Source: JBBDYH01 sp040901795
Lineage (GTDB): Bacteria > Planctomycetota > Planctomycetia > Pirellulales > JALHPA01
Length of the DNA: 64,000 bases
Direction: 5' to 3'
NCBI GenBank assembly: GCA_040901795.1
Contig: JBBDYH010000075.1
Span: 55,231-119,230, forward strand
A program made the position numbers and the translations under genes. The notes beneath the pieces are model-generated. The model searched no databases. It was not told where the DNA came from and was given only the letters and a program-made list of their open reading frames with translations. The first letter of the stretch is position 1. Every line of letters starts with the position of its first letter. This document shows, piece after piece, positions 1 through 9,292 of the stretch.

Positions 1-287
1 ACTTGTGTTCATGGTCAATAGCGTTTGTACACGCGCGGCGGATTTTTTCATCGGCCCGTCGGCCCGGATCGGCGGCGGCTGGCCGGCGACGAATAGATGG
101 CCTTCGACATAACCTCAAAGCGGCAATCAAGTTAAGTGCCCCAGAAGCCTTCCATTGTCTTTGGGCCATAGGCTGGCGAACCGCCGCCGACTCGGTTACG
201 ATCATTGAAACCACGGCCCGCCGGACTGTTGGCCGGTTAGCCAGCACTCGCCGCAACCCCCCCTCGATTCGGCTGGAGGAATCGCCA
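1..287. other. Non-coding lead-in, nothing recognised
   Basis: The frame of the following gene stays open back to base 3, but its translation here is arginine-rich and has no recognisable domain. A good signal peptide begins only at 288, so this stretch is read as upstream non-coding DNA or the tail of a neighbour outside the window. A ribosome binding site GGAGGA lies at 275-280, seven bases before the chosen ATG. Confidence 0.5.
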
Positions 288-1568
288 ATGTCAGTTCCGT
301 TCCTACGAACTTTTTTGAGCCTCAGCCTCAGCTCCGCCCTAGGTCTTTTCGCCGCGTTCACACCGTTGGCGGCCCAGGAATGGACCCGCTTCCGGGGTCC
401 GAATGGAACTGGGCAGAGCGAAGCCACCACGATTCCCACCCAATGGACCGAAAAGGACTACAACTGGAAGGTTGAACTACCGGGGATCGGGCATGGTTCG
501 CCCGTGATTTGGGAAGACAAGCTGTTCGTGGCCAGCGCCGATCCATCGAACGGCACGCGAATGCTGTTTGCCGTTAAAACAGAAGACGGCCAGGTAATCT
601 GGCGCAAGGATTACCCCGCAACCGTTCATGCCAAGCATGCCCTTAACAGCTTTTCGTCGGGCACGCCGGCGTGCGACGCCAATCACGTGTATTTCGCCTG
701 GGCAACGCCGGACGAATACAATCTGCTTGCGCTAGACCACCGAGGCGAGGAAGTCTGGCGAATTGGACTGGGAAAATTTATCGCTCGGCACGGGTTCGGC
801 GCCTCGCCAATCGTCTATGAAGACCTGGTGATCATCACCAACGATCAGGAGGGGGAGAGCTTTCTGGTCGCCGTAGATCGCAAAAGCGGGGATACGCGCT
901 GGAGAATCCCGCGCAAGTCGCTCTCGCCGCAAAGCGCCTCGTACTCGACGCCGATGATTTACACGCCGCCGGGAGGCGAGGACGAACTGATTGTCAACAG
1001 TTGGGCGCATGGCGTCACCAGTCACAATCCGCGGACCGGTGAAGTGAATTGGGAAGCGCCCGTATTCAAACTGCGAACCGTCGGCTCCCCGGTGCTCGCG
1101 GGCGGTTTGATCTGGGGAAGCTGCGGCGAAGGAGCGGGCAACAACTCGGTCGTGGCGATCGAACCGGGTGACAAAAACGGCGGCAAACCATCGGTCAAGT
1201 TTTCCGTGGGACCCAAGTCGCTGTGGCCCTACGTGCCAACGATTATCGCGGCCGGCGATCTTGTGTTTCTATGGGGCGATACGGGCATTGTGACGTGTGT
1301 CAATGCTCGCACGCGTCAAGAACAGTGGCGGGAGCGAATCGGCGGCACCCACTATGCTTCGCCGATCCGGATCGGGGATCGCATTTTCGGCATTTCGAAG
1401 CAAGGCGAAGTCGTCGTACTCGCTGCGTCGCCAGAGTTCAAGGAGTTGGCGCGCATTCAGCTCGGCGATGAGACGCATGCCACGCCGGCCATCGCCGACG
1501 GCAAGCTGTTTTTGCGGACGCAAACCAAGCTGATGTCGATTGGTGGGAAGAACACGCCGTCGAACTGA
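288..1568 (+). CDS. Secreted PQQ-like beta-propeller repeat protein
   Basis: This is a 426-residue exported protein of the outer-membrane BamB/PQQ-like propeller type that planctomycetes carry in many copies; the precise ligand is unknown. Residues 1 to about 30 form a signal peptide (hydrophobic core, then LAAQ). The mature protein opens with WTRFRGPNG at 32-40, a typical start of planctomycete PQQ-like proteins. Repeated blade motifs of the kind A-x-D-x-x-G-x-x-x-W follow (ALDHRGEEVWR, AVDRKSGDTRWR, CVNARTRQEQWR). The ATG at 288 is chosen over upstream in-frame starts because GGAGGA precedes it and the signal peptide begins there. hyuA starts six bases after the stop, so the genes may be co-transcribed, but no functional link is evident. 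Confidence 0.85.
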   Translation: MSVPFLRTFLSLSLSSALGLFAAFTPLAAQEWTRFRGPNGTGQSEATTIPTQWTEKDYNWKVELPGIGHGSPVIWEDKLFVASADPSNGTRMLFAVKTEDGQVIWRKDYPATVHAKHALNSFSSGTPACDANHVYFAWATPDEYNLLALDHRGEEVWRIGLGKFIARHGFGASPIVYEDLVIITNDQEGESFLVAVDRKSGDTRWRIPRKSLSPQSASYSTPMIYTPPGGEDELIVNSWAHGVTSHNPRTGEVNWEAPVFKLRTVGSPVLAGGLIWGSCGEGAGNNSVVAIEPGDKNGGKPSVKFSVGPKSLWPYVPTIIAAGDLVFLWGDTGIVTCVNARTRQEQWRERIGGTHYASPIRIGDRIFGISKQGEVVVLAASPEFKELARIQLGDETHATPAIADGKLFLRTQTKLMSIGGKNTPSN

Positions 1569-1574
1569 CCTTGC

Positions 1575-3600
1575 ATGCCATCTCCCTGGCACTTTTGGAT
1601 CGACGTTGGCGGCACATTTACCGATTGCATCGCACGGCGGCCGGATGGAACGCTCGTGCGGCATAAGCTGCTGAGTTCCGACGAAGCGCCGGTTCTTGCC
1701 ATTCGCCACCTGCTCGGCTTACGGCGCGACGAGACTATCCCGCCCGTCGTTCTGCGGCTGGGCACCACGCGAGGAACGAACGCGTTGATCACGCGCTCGG
1801 GCGCGCGGACGGCGCTCGTCACCACGCGCGGGTTTGGCGATTTGCTGCACATCGGCTACCAGAACCGGCCCAAGCTGTTCGAGCTCAACATTCGCAAGCC
1901 GACGCCGCTGTTCGCCGCCGTGATCGAAATCGATGAACGGATCGCGGCCGACGGCGCGGTGCTTAAGCCGCTCGACGAGGGTGTTGTTCGTACCCAACTT
2001 ACCGAGCTCCAACAAACCGGCATCGAGTCGCTCGCGATCTGCCTGATGCATGCCAGCGAACATCCGGCGCATGAACGGCTTGTGACTCACGTGGCGCGCG
2101 ACGTCGGCTTTACGGAAATCAGCGTCTCGCACGAAGTGGCGTCGATTGCCAAGATCGTGCCACGCGGCGATACGACGGTGATGGACGCATATCTCAATCC
2201 CGTGCTGCGATCCTATGTCGAGGCGCTCGGCCGTTCGCTGCCGGGAAGCGACTTACGCGCGCTCACCTCGGGCGGCGGGCTGGTGGCGGCCGCTCGTTTT
2301 CGTGGGAAAGACAGCATTCTTTCGGGGCCGGCCGGCGGCGTTGTGGGCTATTCGCGCGCAGCGCAAGCCGGCGGATATCACCGTGCGATCGGTTTCGACA
2401 TGGGCGGCACGAGCACCGACGTGTCCAGGTTCGATGGCCGAATGGAGCTGGAGTACGAGACCGAAAAGTCGGGTGTGCGCGTTGCCGCGCCGATGTTGGT
2501 GATCGAGACCGTTGCCGCGGGGGGCGGTTCGATATGCCGCTTCGATGGCGTCAAGCTCGTGGTTGGCCCGGAAAGCGCGGGCGCCGACCCAGGGCCGGCC
2601 TGCTACGGTCGTGAGGGGCCGCTCGCTGTCACCGACGTGAACCTGTTTCTGGGCCGGATTGTTTCTGAGCGGTTCCCGTTTCCGCTCGACCGCAGCGCCG
2701 CAGAGCGGCGGCTCAAGGAAGTGGCCGACGGTCTCGCCGCGGCAACCGGCCGGCGAATGTCGCTAGTCGAGCTGGCGGACGGTTTTGTGCAAGTGGCGAA
2801 CGCCAACATGGCCAAGGCGCTGCGGACTATCTCGGTAGCCAAAGGTTGCGACCCACAGGAGTATGTCCTGGTGCCGTTTGGCGGCGCGGCGGGACAGCAC
2901 GCATGCGCTCTGGCGGCCGAGCTGGGAATCCGCGAAATTTTGTTTCATCCCGATGCCGGACTCCTGAGCGCTCTAGGCGCAGGGCTGGCGGACCATGCGC
3001 GGCAGCGATCCGTTGGCGTGAATCAGCGGCTCGACAAGTTGAGTGCAGCTCAAATTGTTGAAAGGTTCGCGCTCGTGGAAGAACAGGCGCGCAGCGATCT
3101 GGCGGCCGATTTGCCGTACGAGCCAGACGTTGCGGCGAGGACCGAGGTGCGACTTGCACTGGACCTGCGTTACGTTGGCGTCGACGCTGCGCTGACAATC
3201 CCGGCCCCCGCCAACGGCGACTACGCGGCCGCATTCGAGCAGGAGCACGAACGCCTGTACGGCTACGTCCAACAGAGTCGCGCGATCGAGGTCGTGACGG
3301 CCCGTGTGGAAGCAGTCCTGCCTTCCTCAACGCGGCTTGATGCCTCGCGGCATGTGGCCGGTGAGCTCATTCAAGCGCAACGCACCCAGACGGTGTACTT
3401 CGACGGTGCGCCTCACGCCACGGCGGTTTTTCCCTCCGACGAGCTGAACCCCGGCGACCGGATCGCGGGCCCAGCGATTGTCGTCCAACTTCACTCGACG
3501 GTCGTGCTCGAGCCGGGCTGGGAGACGGAGGTGCTCAGCGGCGGCGAGTTGCTTGCGACGCCCTCCACGTGGCCGCGTCTCTCCGAGACGCGACTGCGAG
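1575..3600 (+). CDS. hyuA: Hydantoinase/oxoprolinase subunit A (runs into assembly gap)
   Basis: This is the ATP-dependent subunit of an N-methylhydantoinase or 5-oxoprolinase, which opens a cyclic amide ring; the actual substrate cannot be told from sequence. An actin-like ATPase fold is indicated by WIDVGGTFTD (residues 8-17), then GTTRGTNALI, MGGTSTDVS, a glycine-rich GGGS and GPESAGADPGPACYGR, and near the end VPFGGAAGQHAC. About 675 residues are readable before the Ns, close to the usual length of about 690. The last clearly native residues are around LLATPSTW; after that the frame reads a palindromic repeat (PRLSETRLR). The true stop is probably inside the gap or the repeat. hyuB follows immediately, the standard order for this two-subunit enzyme. 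A single fused oxoprolinase cannot be excluded because the real gap length is unknown. Confidence 0.85.
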
Positions 3601-3642
3601 NNNNNNNNNNGACTGCGAGTCTCGGAGAGACTCGCCCACGTG
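3566..3642. repeat. Inverted repeat flanking the assembly gap (family ACGTGGGCGAGTCTC)
   Basis: The left arm (3566-3600) contains CACGTGG, then GTCTCTCCGAGAC, then GACTGCGAG. The right arm (3611-3642) is its near reverse complement: GACTGCGAG, CTCGGAGAGACTCG, CCACGTG. The same family recurs inside the YceH gene at 61872-61978. A long perfect hairpin of this kind is a plausible cause of the assembly break. Confidence 0.85.
3601..3610. other. Assembly gap of ten Ns
   Basis: Ten N bases sit between the two arms of an inverted repeat at the hyuA-hyuB junction. The number ten is likely a placeholder, so the true distance and relative frame of hyuA and hyuB are unknown. Confidence 0.99.
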
Positions 3643-5259
3643 AAGGAAAGCCGCGCCCATGTCGACGCCGACCCAGTGCGGCTCGAAATCTTCAACAACC
3701 ACTTTGCCGGCATCGCCGAGCAGATGGGAATCGCGCTACGCAACACGGCCATCAGCGTGAACGTCAAGGAGCGGCTCGACTTTAGCTGCGCCATCTTCAC
3801 GGCGCGCGGCGAACTGGTCGTGAATGCACCGCACGTGCCGGTTCATCTGGGGGCCATGGGCGAAACCGTCCGCCACATTATTGCCGACAATTCTACGATG
3901 CAGCCGGGGGACGTGTTTGTCAGCAACGATCCCTACCGCGGCGGCTCACACCTGCCGGATGTTACCATAATTACACCGGTGTTTGACGCGCAGTATGTAG
4001 GGAACGCCCGAAGCCTGCCCGCCGTGGCGTGTGGCGTTCCTCTCTTCTTCACCGCCAGCCGGGCGCATCACGCCGAAATCGGCGGCATGACCCCCGGCTC
4101 GATGCCGCCGTTCTCGCAGAACCTCGCCGAAGAAGGCGTGCTCATCCGCAACTTCAAGCTCATCGACGCTGGCCGGCCGCGATTCGAGGAACTACAGGCA
4201 CTTCTGGACAGCGGCCACTACCCTTCGCGGGCGATTGAGGACAATCTCGCCGACGTGGCGGCGCAGGTGGCCGCCAACCACCAGGGCGCCGTGCAGTTGC
4301 TGTCGCTGGTCGGACGCTACGGCCGTGAAGCCGTCGCCGCGTACATGGCCCATTTGCAACAGGCCGCCGAACAGAAGCTGCGGCTGGCGCTGGCCCGTTT
4401 CTCCGCCGGACGGTACGCCTTCACCGACCATCTCGACGACGGTTCGCCAATTCTCGCCGCGCTGGAACTGTCACCGGAGCGAGTAACCATCGACTTCACC
4501 GGCACCGGCCCGGTGCTGGCGACGAACCTCAACGCCAACCCGGCGATTACCAAAGCCGCGATCATGTACGTCTTGCGGACGCTCATCGGCGAGGACATCC
4601 CACTCAACGAAGGCGTGATGGCCTCCGTAGAGATCATCTTGCCGCAGTGCCTGCTCAACCCGCCGCCGCACGACGACCCCAAACAGTGCGCCGCGGTGGC
4701 CGGCGGCAACGTGGAAACCTCGCAGCGCGTCGTCGACGTGCTGCTCGGAGCGCTCGGTGTCGCCGCCGCCAGCCAAGGGACGATGAACAATCTGGTCTTC
4801 GGCGACGCCACGTTCGGCTACTACGAAACCATCTGCGGCGGCGCCGGCGCAACGGCCGACGCGGCGGGGGCCGACGCCGTCCACACGCACATGACCAACA
4901 CGCGGCTGACTGATCCGGAGGTTCTCGAGCGCCGCTTCCCCGTGCGGCTCTCGGAGTTTTCGATCCGACGCGGCTCAGGTGGCGCTGGAAAAAATCGCGG
5001 CGGCGACGGTGTCGTGCGACGGATCGAGTTTCTCAAACCGCTCACGGTCTCGGTCGTCTCGCAACGCCGCGGGCCGTATCCACCGTACGGCTTGCAGGGC
5101 GGCGCGCCGGGCGCTCTCGGCAGCAATAAACTCACACGGGCCGACGGCCGCATCGAGCGACTGGGTTCTGCGGCTCAGTTCACCGTGCAACCCGGCGATG
5201 TGCTCGCAATCGAAACGCCCGGTGGAGGTGGATGGCTCAGCCGCTCCGATACCGAATGA
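3640..5259 (+). CDS. hyuB: Hydantoinase/oxoprolinase subunit B
   Basis: This is the partner of hyuA in ATP-dependent hydantoin or 5-oxoproline hydrolysis. Family signatures are DPVRLEIFNNHFAGIAEQMG near the start, SNDPYRGGSHLPD, ASRAHHAEIGGMTPGSMPP and a glycine-rich C terminus (RRGSGGAGKNRGGDG, ETPGGGGW). From the GTG at 3640 it has 539 residues, near the family's usual length. The start is uncertain: this GTG lies in the palindromic repeat, and GTG 3676 is an alternative. Residues 120-134 (VGNARSLPAVACGVP) interrupt a normally contiguous stretch between the 'TPVF' strand and LFF-ASRAHHA; these 45 bases are a copy of an intergenic repeat found at 21188. The insertion keeps the frame. Whether the enzyme still works is unknown. 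Confidence 0.85.
   Translation: MKESRAHVDADPVRLEIFNNHFAGIAEQMGIALRNTAISVNVKERLDFSCAIFTARGELVVNAPHVPVHLGAMGETVRHIIADNSTMQPGDVFVSNDPYRGGSHLPDVTIITPVFDAQYVGNARSLPAVACGVPLFFTASRAHHAEIGGMTPGSMPPFSQNLAEEGVLIRNFKLIDAGRPRFEELQALLDSGHYPSRAIEDNLADVAAQVAANHQGAVQLLSLVGRYGREAVAAYMAHLQQAAEQKLRLALARFSAGRYAFTDHLDDGSPILAALELSPERVTIDFTGTGPVLATNLNANPAITKAAIMYVLRTLIGEDIPLNEGVMASVEIILPQCLLNPPPHDDPKQCAAVAGGNVETSQRVVDVLLGALGVAAASQGTMNNLVFGDATFGYYETICGGAGATADAAGADAVHTHMTNTRLTDPEVLERRFPVRLSEFSIRRGSGGAGKNRGGDGVVRRIEFLKPLTVSVVSQRRGPYPPYGLQGGAPGALGSNKLTRADGRIERLGSAAQFTVQPGDVLAIETPGGGGWLSRSDTE
3996..4040. repeat. In-frame copy of the TGTAGGGAACGCC repeat inside hyuB
   Basis: By direct comparison 42 of 45 bases equal the intergenic copy starting at 21188 (TGTAGGGAACGCCCGAAGC, then GCCCGCCGTGGCG). 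The differences are at the 20th, 35th and 42nd base. A related copy lies at 63211-63305. The length is divisible by three, so the hyuB frame survives. Confidence 0.9.
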
Positions 5260-5277
5260 CACGCTGTGCACGTTATG

Positions 5278-6462
5278 CTATCGCGCCGCCGTCAGTTGAG
5301 GGAGCGGTTTCCCCGTCTCCGCACTATGAAGTACGAATTCGTTGAGCGACTTCATTACCAAGAACTTTGTTCCGTCTGGCGTGAATCCGACGATATGGCC
5401 GAGTTCTCCATCCGCGACTTGCAGGATTTCGTTCCCGAATTCCGCATTCCATAGCGAGATACCGTTCTTCACAGTGAAGTTAGCGTCCAAGCGCCACTTG
5501 GCAAAAAAACGCTTCCCGTCTCCGCTCAGGATGATTTCGCGGACGGCACCCGGATGCTGGAACTGCCTGATTTCCTCCGCAGTGTTGGCATTCCAAAGTT
5601 TCGTCGTTCCGTCGCTCGATGCGGTGAGGATCTGTTCGCCATTTGGCGTGAACAGCGCACGATGAACGTAGCTTGTGTGTCCTTTGAATACGCGCAGCGG
5701 ACGCCCCGTCTTCGCGTTCCAAGTCCTCACTGTGTTATCTGCGGACGCGGTGACAATTAGCTTTCCGTTTGGACTGAACTGGGCGGACTTGAAGTTGACA
5801 CCGTTTCCCGGGACCTCAAGCCGGCACACCGTTTTGCCGGATACGGCATCCCAAACCGTAACGCTGTCTTCTGTCAGACCCAGGATACTTCGCCCGTCCG
5901 AGTTCATCGTGGCCGCCGGCGGCAAGTACGTTATGCCGCGGAAGACGAACAACTGCTGCCCAGTGTCGGAATCCCATAGCCTCGCGGTAGAATCACGGCC
6001 AGCCGTGAGGATTCGCTTCCCATCCGGACTGAACTCAACGGTGTGAATGTATGCCTTGTGCCCTTCAAAGCGCATCAGCTCCTTGCCGCTAGTTACGTCC
6101 CACAGGCGCGCAGAGTTGTCCGTTGAGAGGCCGGTCATCGCCACAACACGTCCGCCTCCAGTGAGAACCTGCTTGCCATCCGGGCTGAAGGTGACCGCGT
6201 GAACCTGCTCGGCGTGCCCTACGAATTGCTGCAGCGGCTTTCCCGTTGCTACATTGTGCATGTACACAATCTTGCCGCGAACGTGCAGCAGTCGATCGCC
6301 ATCAAAGCTCCACTGCTGATCGAAGACGTTACCGAGGGCCAGTTTAAACGACCGGTTTGCACCCTCGCGTGCGAGAAGCGATCCTCCCACTGCCAGCACG
6401 ATGCCGATGCAAGCGAGCGTTGAAACAATTGCCCCGTCACAAAACCCGCGGAAGCGACTCAT
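5278..6462 (-). CDS. WD40-repeat protein with N-terminal membrane anchor or signal
   Basis: This 394-residue protein begins with a hydrophobic segment (about residues 10-31, ending SLLAREG), which suggests export or a membrane anchor. It is followed by about seven WD40 blades. Clear blades include HAVTFSPDGKQVLTGG, HTVEFSPDGKRILTAG with ARLWDSDTG, AQFSPNGKLIVTASADNT with RTWNAKTG, and ALFTPNGEQILTASSDGT with KLWNANTA; the last two blades are degenerate. It should form a beta-propeller scaffold; no catalytic domain is attached. It lies 21 bases after the broken peptidase-like gene on the same strand, so the two may form an operon. The 3' end faces hyuB with an 18-base gap. The binding partner is unknown. 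Confidence 0.85.
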   Translation of the reverse strand: MSRFRGFCDGAIVSTLACIGIVLAVGGSLLAREGANRSFKLALGNVFDQQWSFDGDRLLHVRGKIVYMHNVATGKPLQQFVGHAEQVHAVTFSPDGKQVLTGGGRVVAMTGLSTDNSARLWDVTSGKELMRFEGHKAYIHTVEFSPDGKRILTAGRDSTARLWDSDTGQQLFVFRGITYLPPAATMNSDGRSILGLTEDSVTVWDAVSGKTVCRLEVPGNGVNFKSAQFSPNGKLIVTASADNTVRTWNAKTGRPLRVFKGHTSYVHRALFTPNGEQILTASSDGTTKLWNANTAEEIRQFQHPGAVREIILSGDGKRFFAKWRLDANFTVKNGISLWNAEFGNEILQVADGELGHIVGFTPDGTKFLVMKSLNEFVLHSAETGKPLPQLTAAR

Positions 6463-6483
6463 CGATCCTCCTGCGCGAACCTG

Positions 6484-7411
6484 TTAGGTCAGCACCTGGA
6501 AAAGCTCGTTCAGTTGCACGTCGACCGCCGCTTCGGCGTTTGCGACGGTGACCTGAACACCGACGTGGGTATGGCCGGCGCGCTGACACTGCTTGGTTGG
6601 ATCGTTAGGCCATTTTGCGTTGATGTAGTCGCGATACCAGGCCACGTGATAAGCCATGTACTCTGATACGAAAGCACCTACATTGCCGCTAGGATCGATC
6701 CGTGGATTGACCTGCGCGTCCGTGAACTGCGCGTCAATGGCGATTTCGATCGCGTCGACAGGAAGATTATTACTGCGAGTGCTGCCGGCAGCCAACGTCG
6801 GGTCGGGGGGGGTTCCCCGCAATAGCTCCCTGTCCTTTATACGGAGAAAAATCCACTGCGCTACCGCCCGTATGCGGTGGAGAAAACGGTTCCGACTGCT
6901 GGACCTGACCGTTGTCATTAATCCAGGGCAACGATACCAGCCAGTCGTTCCGCGCGAGATTTCTTGCTTTCTCTTCAAGTTCCCAACTGGTATCGTTGTC
7001 TCCGCGACTGAAGCTCATGATGGCAATCGGTACGTGTGCGTTCACAAGCGCCCAAAAGTCTTTCGATGTGTCGATGTAATCAACCGTGAGCCAACCGTCG
7101 CCTTTCCCCCAGTATGGGTTGGTCATTCCTGCATCGAGCCAGCCCTTCCGGTTCATAAAGTCCGGGGAAAACGCCACTACATCGTAGCCAGAGTTCTGGT
7201 AGTTGCCTTGTTTGTGGCGCCACTTCCAGAGCATGCCATGTCGCGTTGCAATTCCTTCGTCTGTGGGTGGCCAATAGCCAAAGAGGAGAATGGTTCTTCG
7301 TGGCGGGGGGGGTCCAGGAAGATGAGCTGATCGTCGAACAAGAACTGCTCGAGGACATGTACGCCTCCCTTGCTGTTGATGATGCGTCCGAACTTCCCAA
7401 ACCGGAGCCTT
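6484..7411 (-). pseudogene. Frame-broken pyroglutamyl-peptidase-I-like gene
   Basis: Three frames join into one plausible protein. The N-terminal part (about 7411-7313) reads FGKFGRIINSKGGVHVLEQF and on to FDDQLIFLDPP. The middle (7304-6813) reads TILLFGYWPPTDEG, GYDVVAFSPDF, IAIMSFSRG and SLPWINDNG. The C-terminal part (6804-6484) reads LPVDAIEIAIDAQF, GAFVSEYMAYHVAWY and AGHTHVGVQV. The order resembles pyrrolidone-carboxylate peptidase: an opening strand-loop, a late 'S-x-G-x-x-x-C/S-x-x-x-Y' helix and an H-x-x-V motif. The expected Cys position holds Ser-Glu here, so catalysis is doubtful even if the frames are joined. Both breaks fall on runs of exactly eight G (7305-7312 and 6805-6812). 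Sequencing error, a decaying gene or slippage are all possible. No convincing start codon was found. Confidence 0.6.
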
Positions 7412-7556
7412 AATCAAGCTACCGCGCCGATTCATCGCACGCAACAAAAAAAGCGCGCATTGTGGGTCGTGAAACCGCGCCATGATTTCGCGCGCTTCAC
7501 AGAGGCCTCGCGCGCCGTATACTTGAATGCATCAATTGCGCCGAGAGGATTCATTG

Positions 7557-8639
7557 ATGCGCATTCACGTTTTGGGATGCCCTAGCCATGTCGGCGGGGC
7601 GGATACAGAACTTTGGCATACGCTGCGCCTATGGCGAGCCAATGGTGTCGATGTCGACGTCATCCCGACGTGGTGTCCCGACCGGGAGCAGAGGTCACGC
7701 CTCGATTCCATCGGCGTGTCGCTTCACCAAATCAGCTCACTCGAGGACCTACGAGCCGTTCCGAGTCTCGTCGGCGGCATTGCCGTCGGCTTCTGCAATG
7801 TCCACTTTATCCACGCCGCCCCGCTTCTCAAGGATCTCGGCTGCAAAACAATTTGGGTAAACTGCATGTGCTGGGTCGGGCCGGAAGAAGTTGCCTACGC
7901 GCGCAAGCATGGTCCCTTCTCCGCGTATGTTTTCCAAAGCGATTACCAGCGCAGCCAATTGAAAGAAAGATATCGCAGCTTCGGCGCCTCAGAGGCACAG
8001 TTTCATCAAATCCGGGGTGCATTCTGTAGCGATGAGTTCCCATTTTCACCGCTGGCCCATCGCAGCAACGAAGAATTCGTTATCGGCCGAATTGCGCGGC
8101 CTGACCTGGACAAGTGGTCGTCGAACCTCTGGCCGATATACTCAGCGATCAACTACGAGCCGAAGCGTGCGCGCGTCATGGCATGGTGCGACCGATTGAC
8201 GCAAAAGTGCGGAACGCCGCCAGATTGGGTCGAGACATTGTCCACCAATGAGGAGACAGCGCAAGAGTTTTTGCGAAGCCTGCACTGCATGTTTCCCATC
8301 AACGGCGGCGCGAAGGAAAACTGGCCGCGCTCAGGCTTGGAGGCAATGGCAGTGGGAGTCCCCATCGTGGCCCAAAACGAATGGGGATGGTCGGAAATGG
8401 TCGTTCATGGCGAAACGGGTTTCTTGGGCGGCTCTGACGAAGAGTTAGCTGAGTACACAGCCACGTTGGCCCGCGACGAAGACTTACGGATGCGGGTCGT
8501 TCATGCGGCGCGAAAACGGCTCGTTGATGAATTAGCTAACCCAGATGTACTCTGGAGACAGTGGCAGCGATTATTCGATTCGCTGACCGGCACAGGGAGC
8601 GCGACCGAATGTTCGCAGGAATTACAGGAGTCGTCCTGA
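7557..8639 (+). CDS. Glycosyltransferase, GT4-like (GT-B fold)
   Basis: This 360-residue protein is likely to transfer a sugar from a nucleotide-sugar donor in surface glycan or glycoprotein assembly. It starts MRIHVLGCPSHVGGADTE, the usual N-terminal Rossmann strand and glycine loop. The C-terminal donor site shows WPRSGLEAMAVGVPIVA, the E-x7-E region of GT4 enzymes, then GETGFLGGSDEELAEY. The ATG at 7557 is preferred over one ten codons upstream because GAGAGGA precedes it and the domain begins there. It is the first of four tightly overlapping genes; the next begins 31 bases before this stop. The sugar and acceptor cannot be predicted. Confidence 0.8.
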   Translation: MRIHVLGCPSHVGGADTELWHTLRLWRANGVDVDVIPTWCPDREQRSRLDSIGVSLHQISSLEDLRAVPSLVGGIAVGFCNVHFIHAAPLLKDLGCKTIWVNCMCWVGPEEVAYARKHGPFSAYVFQSDYQRSQLKERYRSFGASEAQFHQIRGAFCSDEFPFSPLAHRSNEEFVIGRIARPDLDKWSSNLWPIYSAINYEPKRARVMAWCDRLTQKCGTPPDWVETLSTNEETAQEFLRSLHCMFPINGGAKENWPRSGLEAMAVGVPIVAQNEWGWSEMVVHGETGFLGGSDEELAEYTATLARDEDLRMRVVHAARKRLVDELANPDVLWRQWQRLFDSLTGTGSATECSQELQESS

Positions 8640-9292
8640 ACTGGAAGCGATCGCCGAACGTCACGCGAATCGTGAACTGTTGGCGCGAAAGCGACCTGGT
8701 GACAGAGGCCATCGTCTGGAACAACAATCCCGACGAAATTGTTCGTCACGATTGGGCCAAGGTTATCAACGCACAGCAAGACCTCGGCCTCTATACGCGC
8801 TTCGCGGCAGCCTGCCTCGCCCAAAATGAGTGCGTTCTGGTCCAGGATGACGATCTCGAACTGCCGGTCGAATCCCTGCGAGCGCTCTACGAGTTCTGGC
8901 AGCGCGACTCCACGATTCTGCACGGCATCTTCGGCCGTGCTCCCAAACCGGACGGGGCGTATGCACAAGACCTCCGCCACGACGGGGAAGCGCCGATCGT
9001 GCTGACGCGCGTGCTTCTTGCGCATCGCCGCTACTTCGGCGCATTCTTTGAGTTTTCACCCGCGTTCGACGCTATCCAGCGCGACGCGCGGCCGTCGGGC
9101 AACGGCGAAGACATCATCTTCAGCTACACGGTTATGCGGCACTCGGGGAGGTTGAATCGCACTCATCGCCTGCCGGTCGCCGAGCTGCCGGCGCCGCACT
9201 CGATCCATGGCCGCGATTGGAAGTCCCACGTCGCCCACCGCACTCGACTGCTCCGGGCATGCGAAGCCTGGCTCAAAGGACAATGCACATGA
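8609..9292 (+). CDS. Putative glycosyltransferase, exostosin/GT64-like
   Basis: The protein has 227 residues and starts MFAGITGVVLNWKRSPN, matching the opening of GT64/exostosin-type or GT-A domains (strand, then 'NW-x-R-x-x-N'). A DXD-type metal/nucleotide-sugar site is present as VLVQDDDLELP, and a late GNGEDIIFSY matches the acceptor-side acidic motif of GT-A enzymes. The start lies inside the preceding glycosyltransferase gene, with AGGGAG nine bases upstream, so the pair is probably translationally coupled. The end overlaps the next gene by an ATGA. Assignment to GT64 is by motif pattern only; another GT-A family is possible. Confidence 0.65.
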   Translation: MFAGITGVVLNWKRSPNVTRIVNCWRESDLVTEAIVWNNNPDEIVRHDWAKVINAQQDLGLYTRFAAACLAQNECVLVQDDDLELPVESLRALYEFWQRDSTILHGIFGRAPKPDGAYAQDLRHDGEAPIVLTRVLLAHRRYFGAFFEFSPAFDAIQRDARPSGNGEDIIFSYTVMRHSGRLNRTHRLPVAELPAPHSIHGRDWKSHVAHRTRLLRACEAWLKGQCT

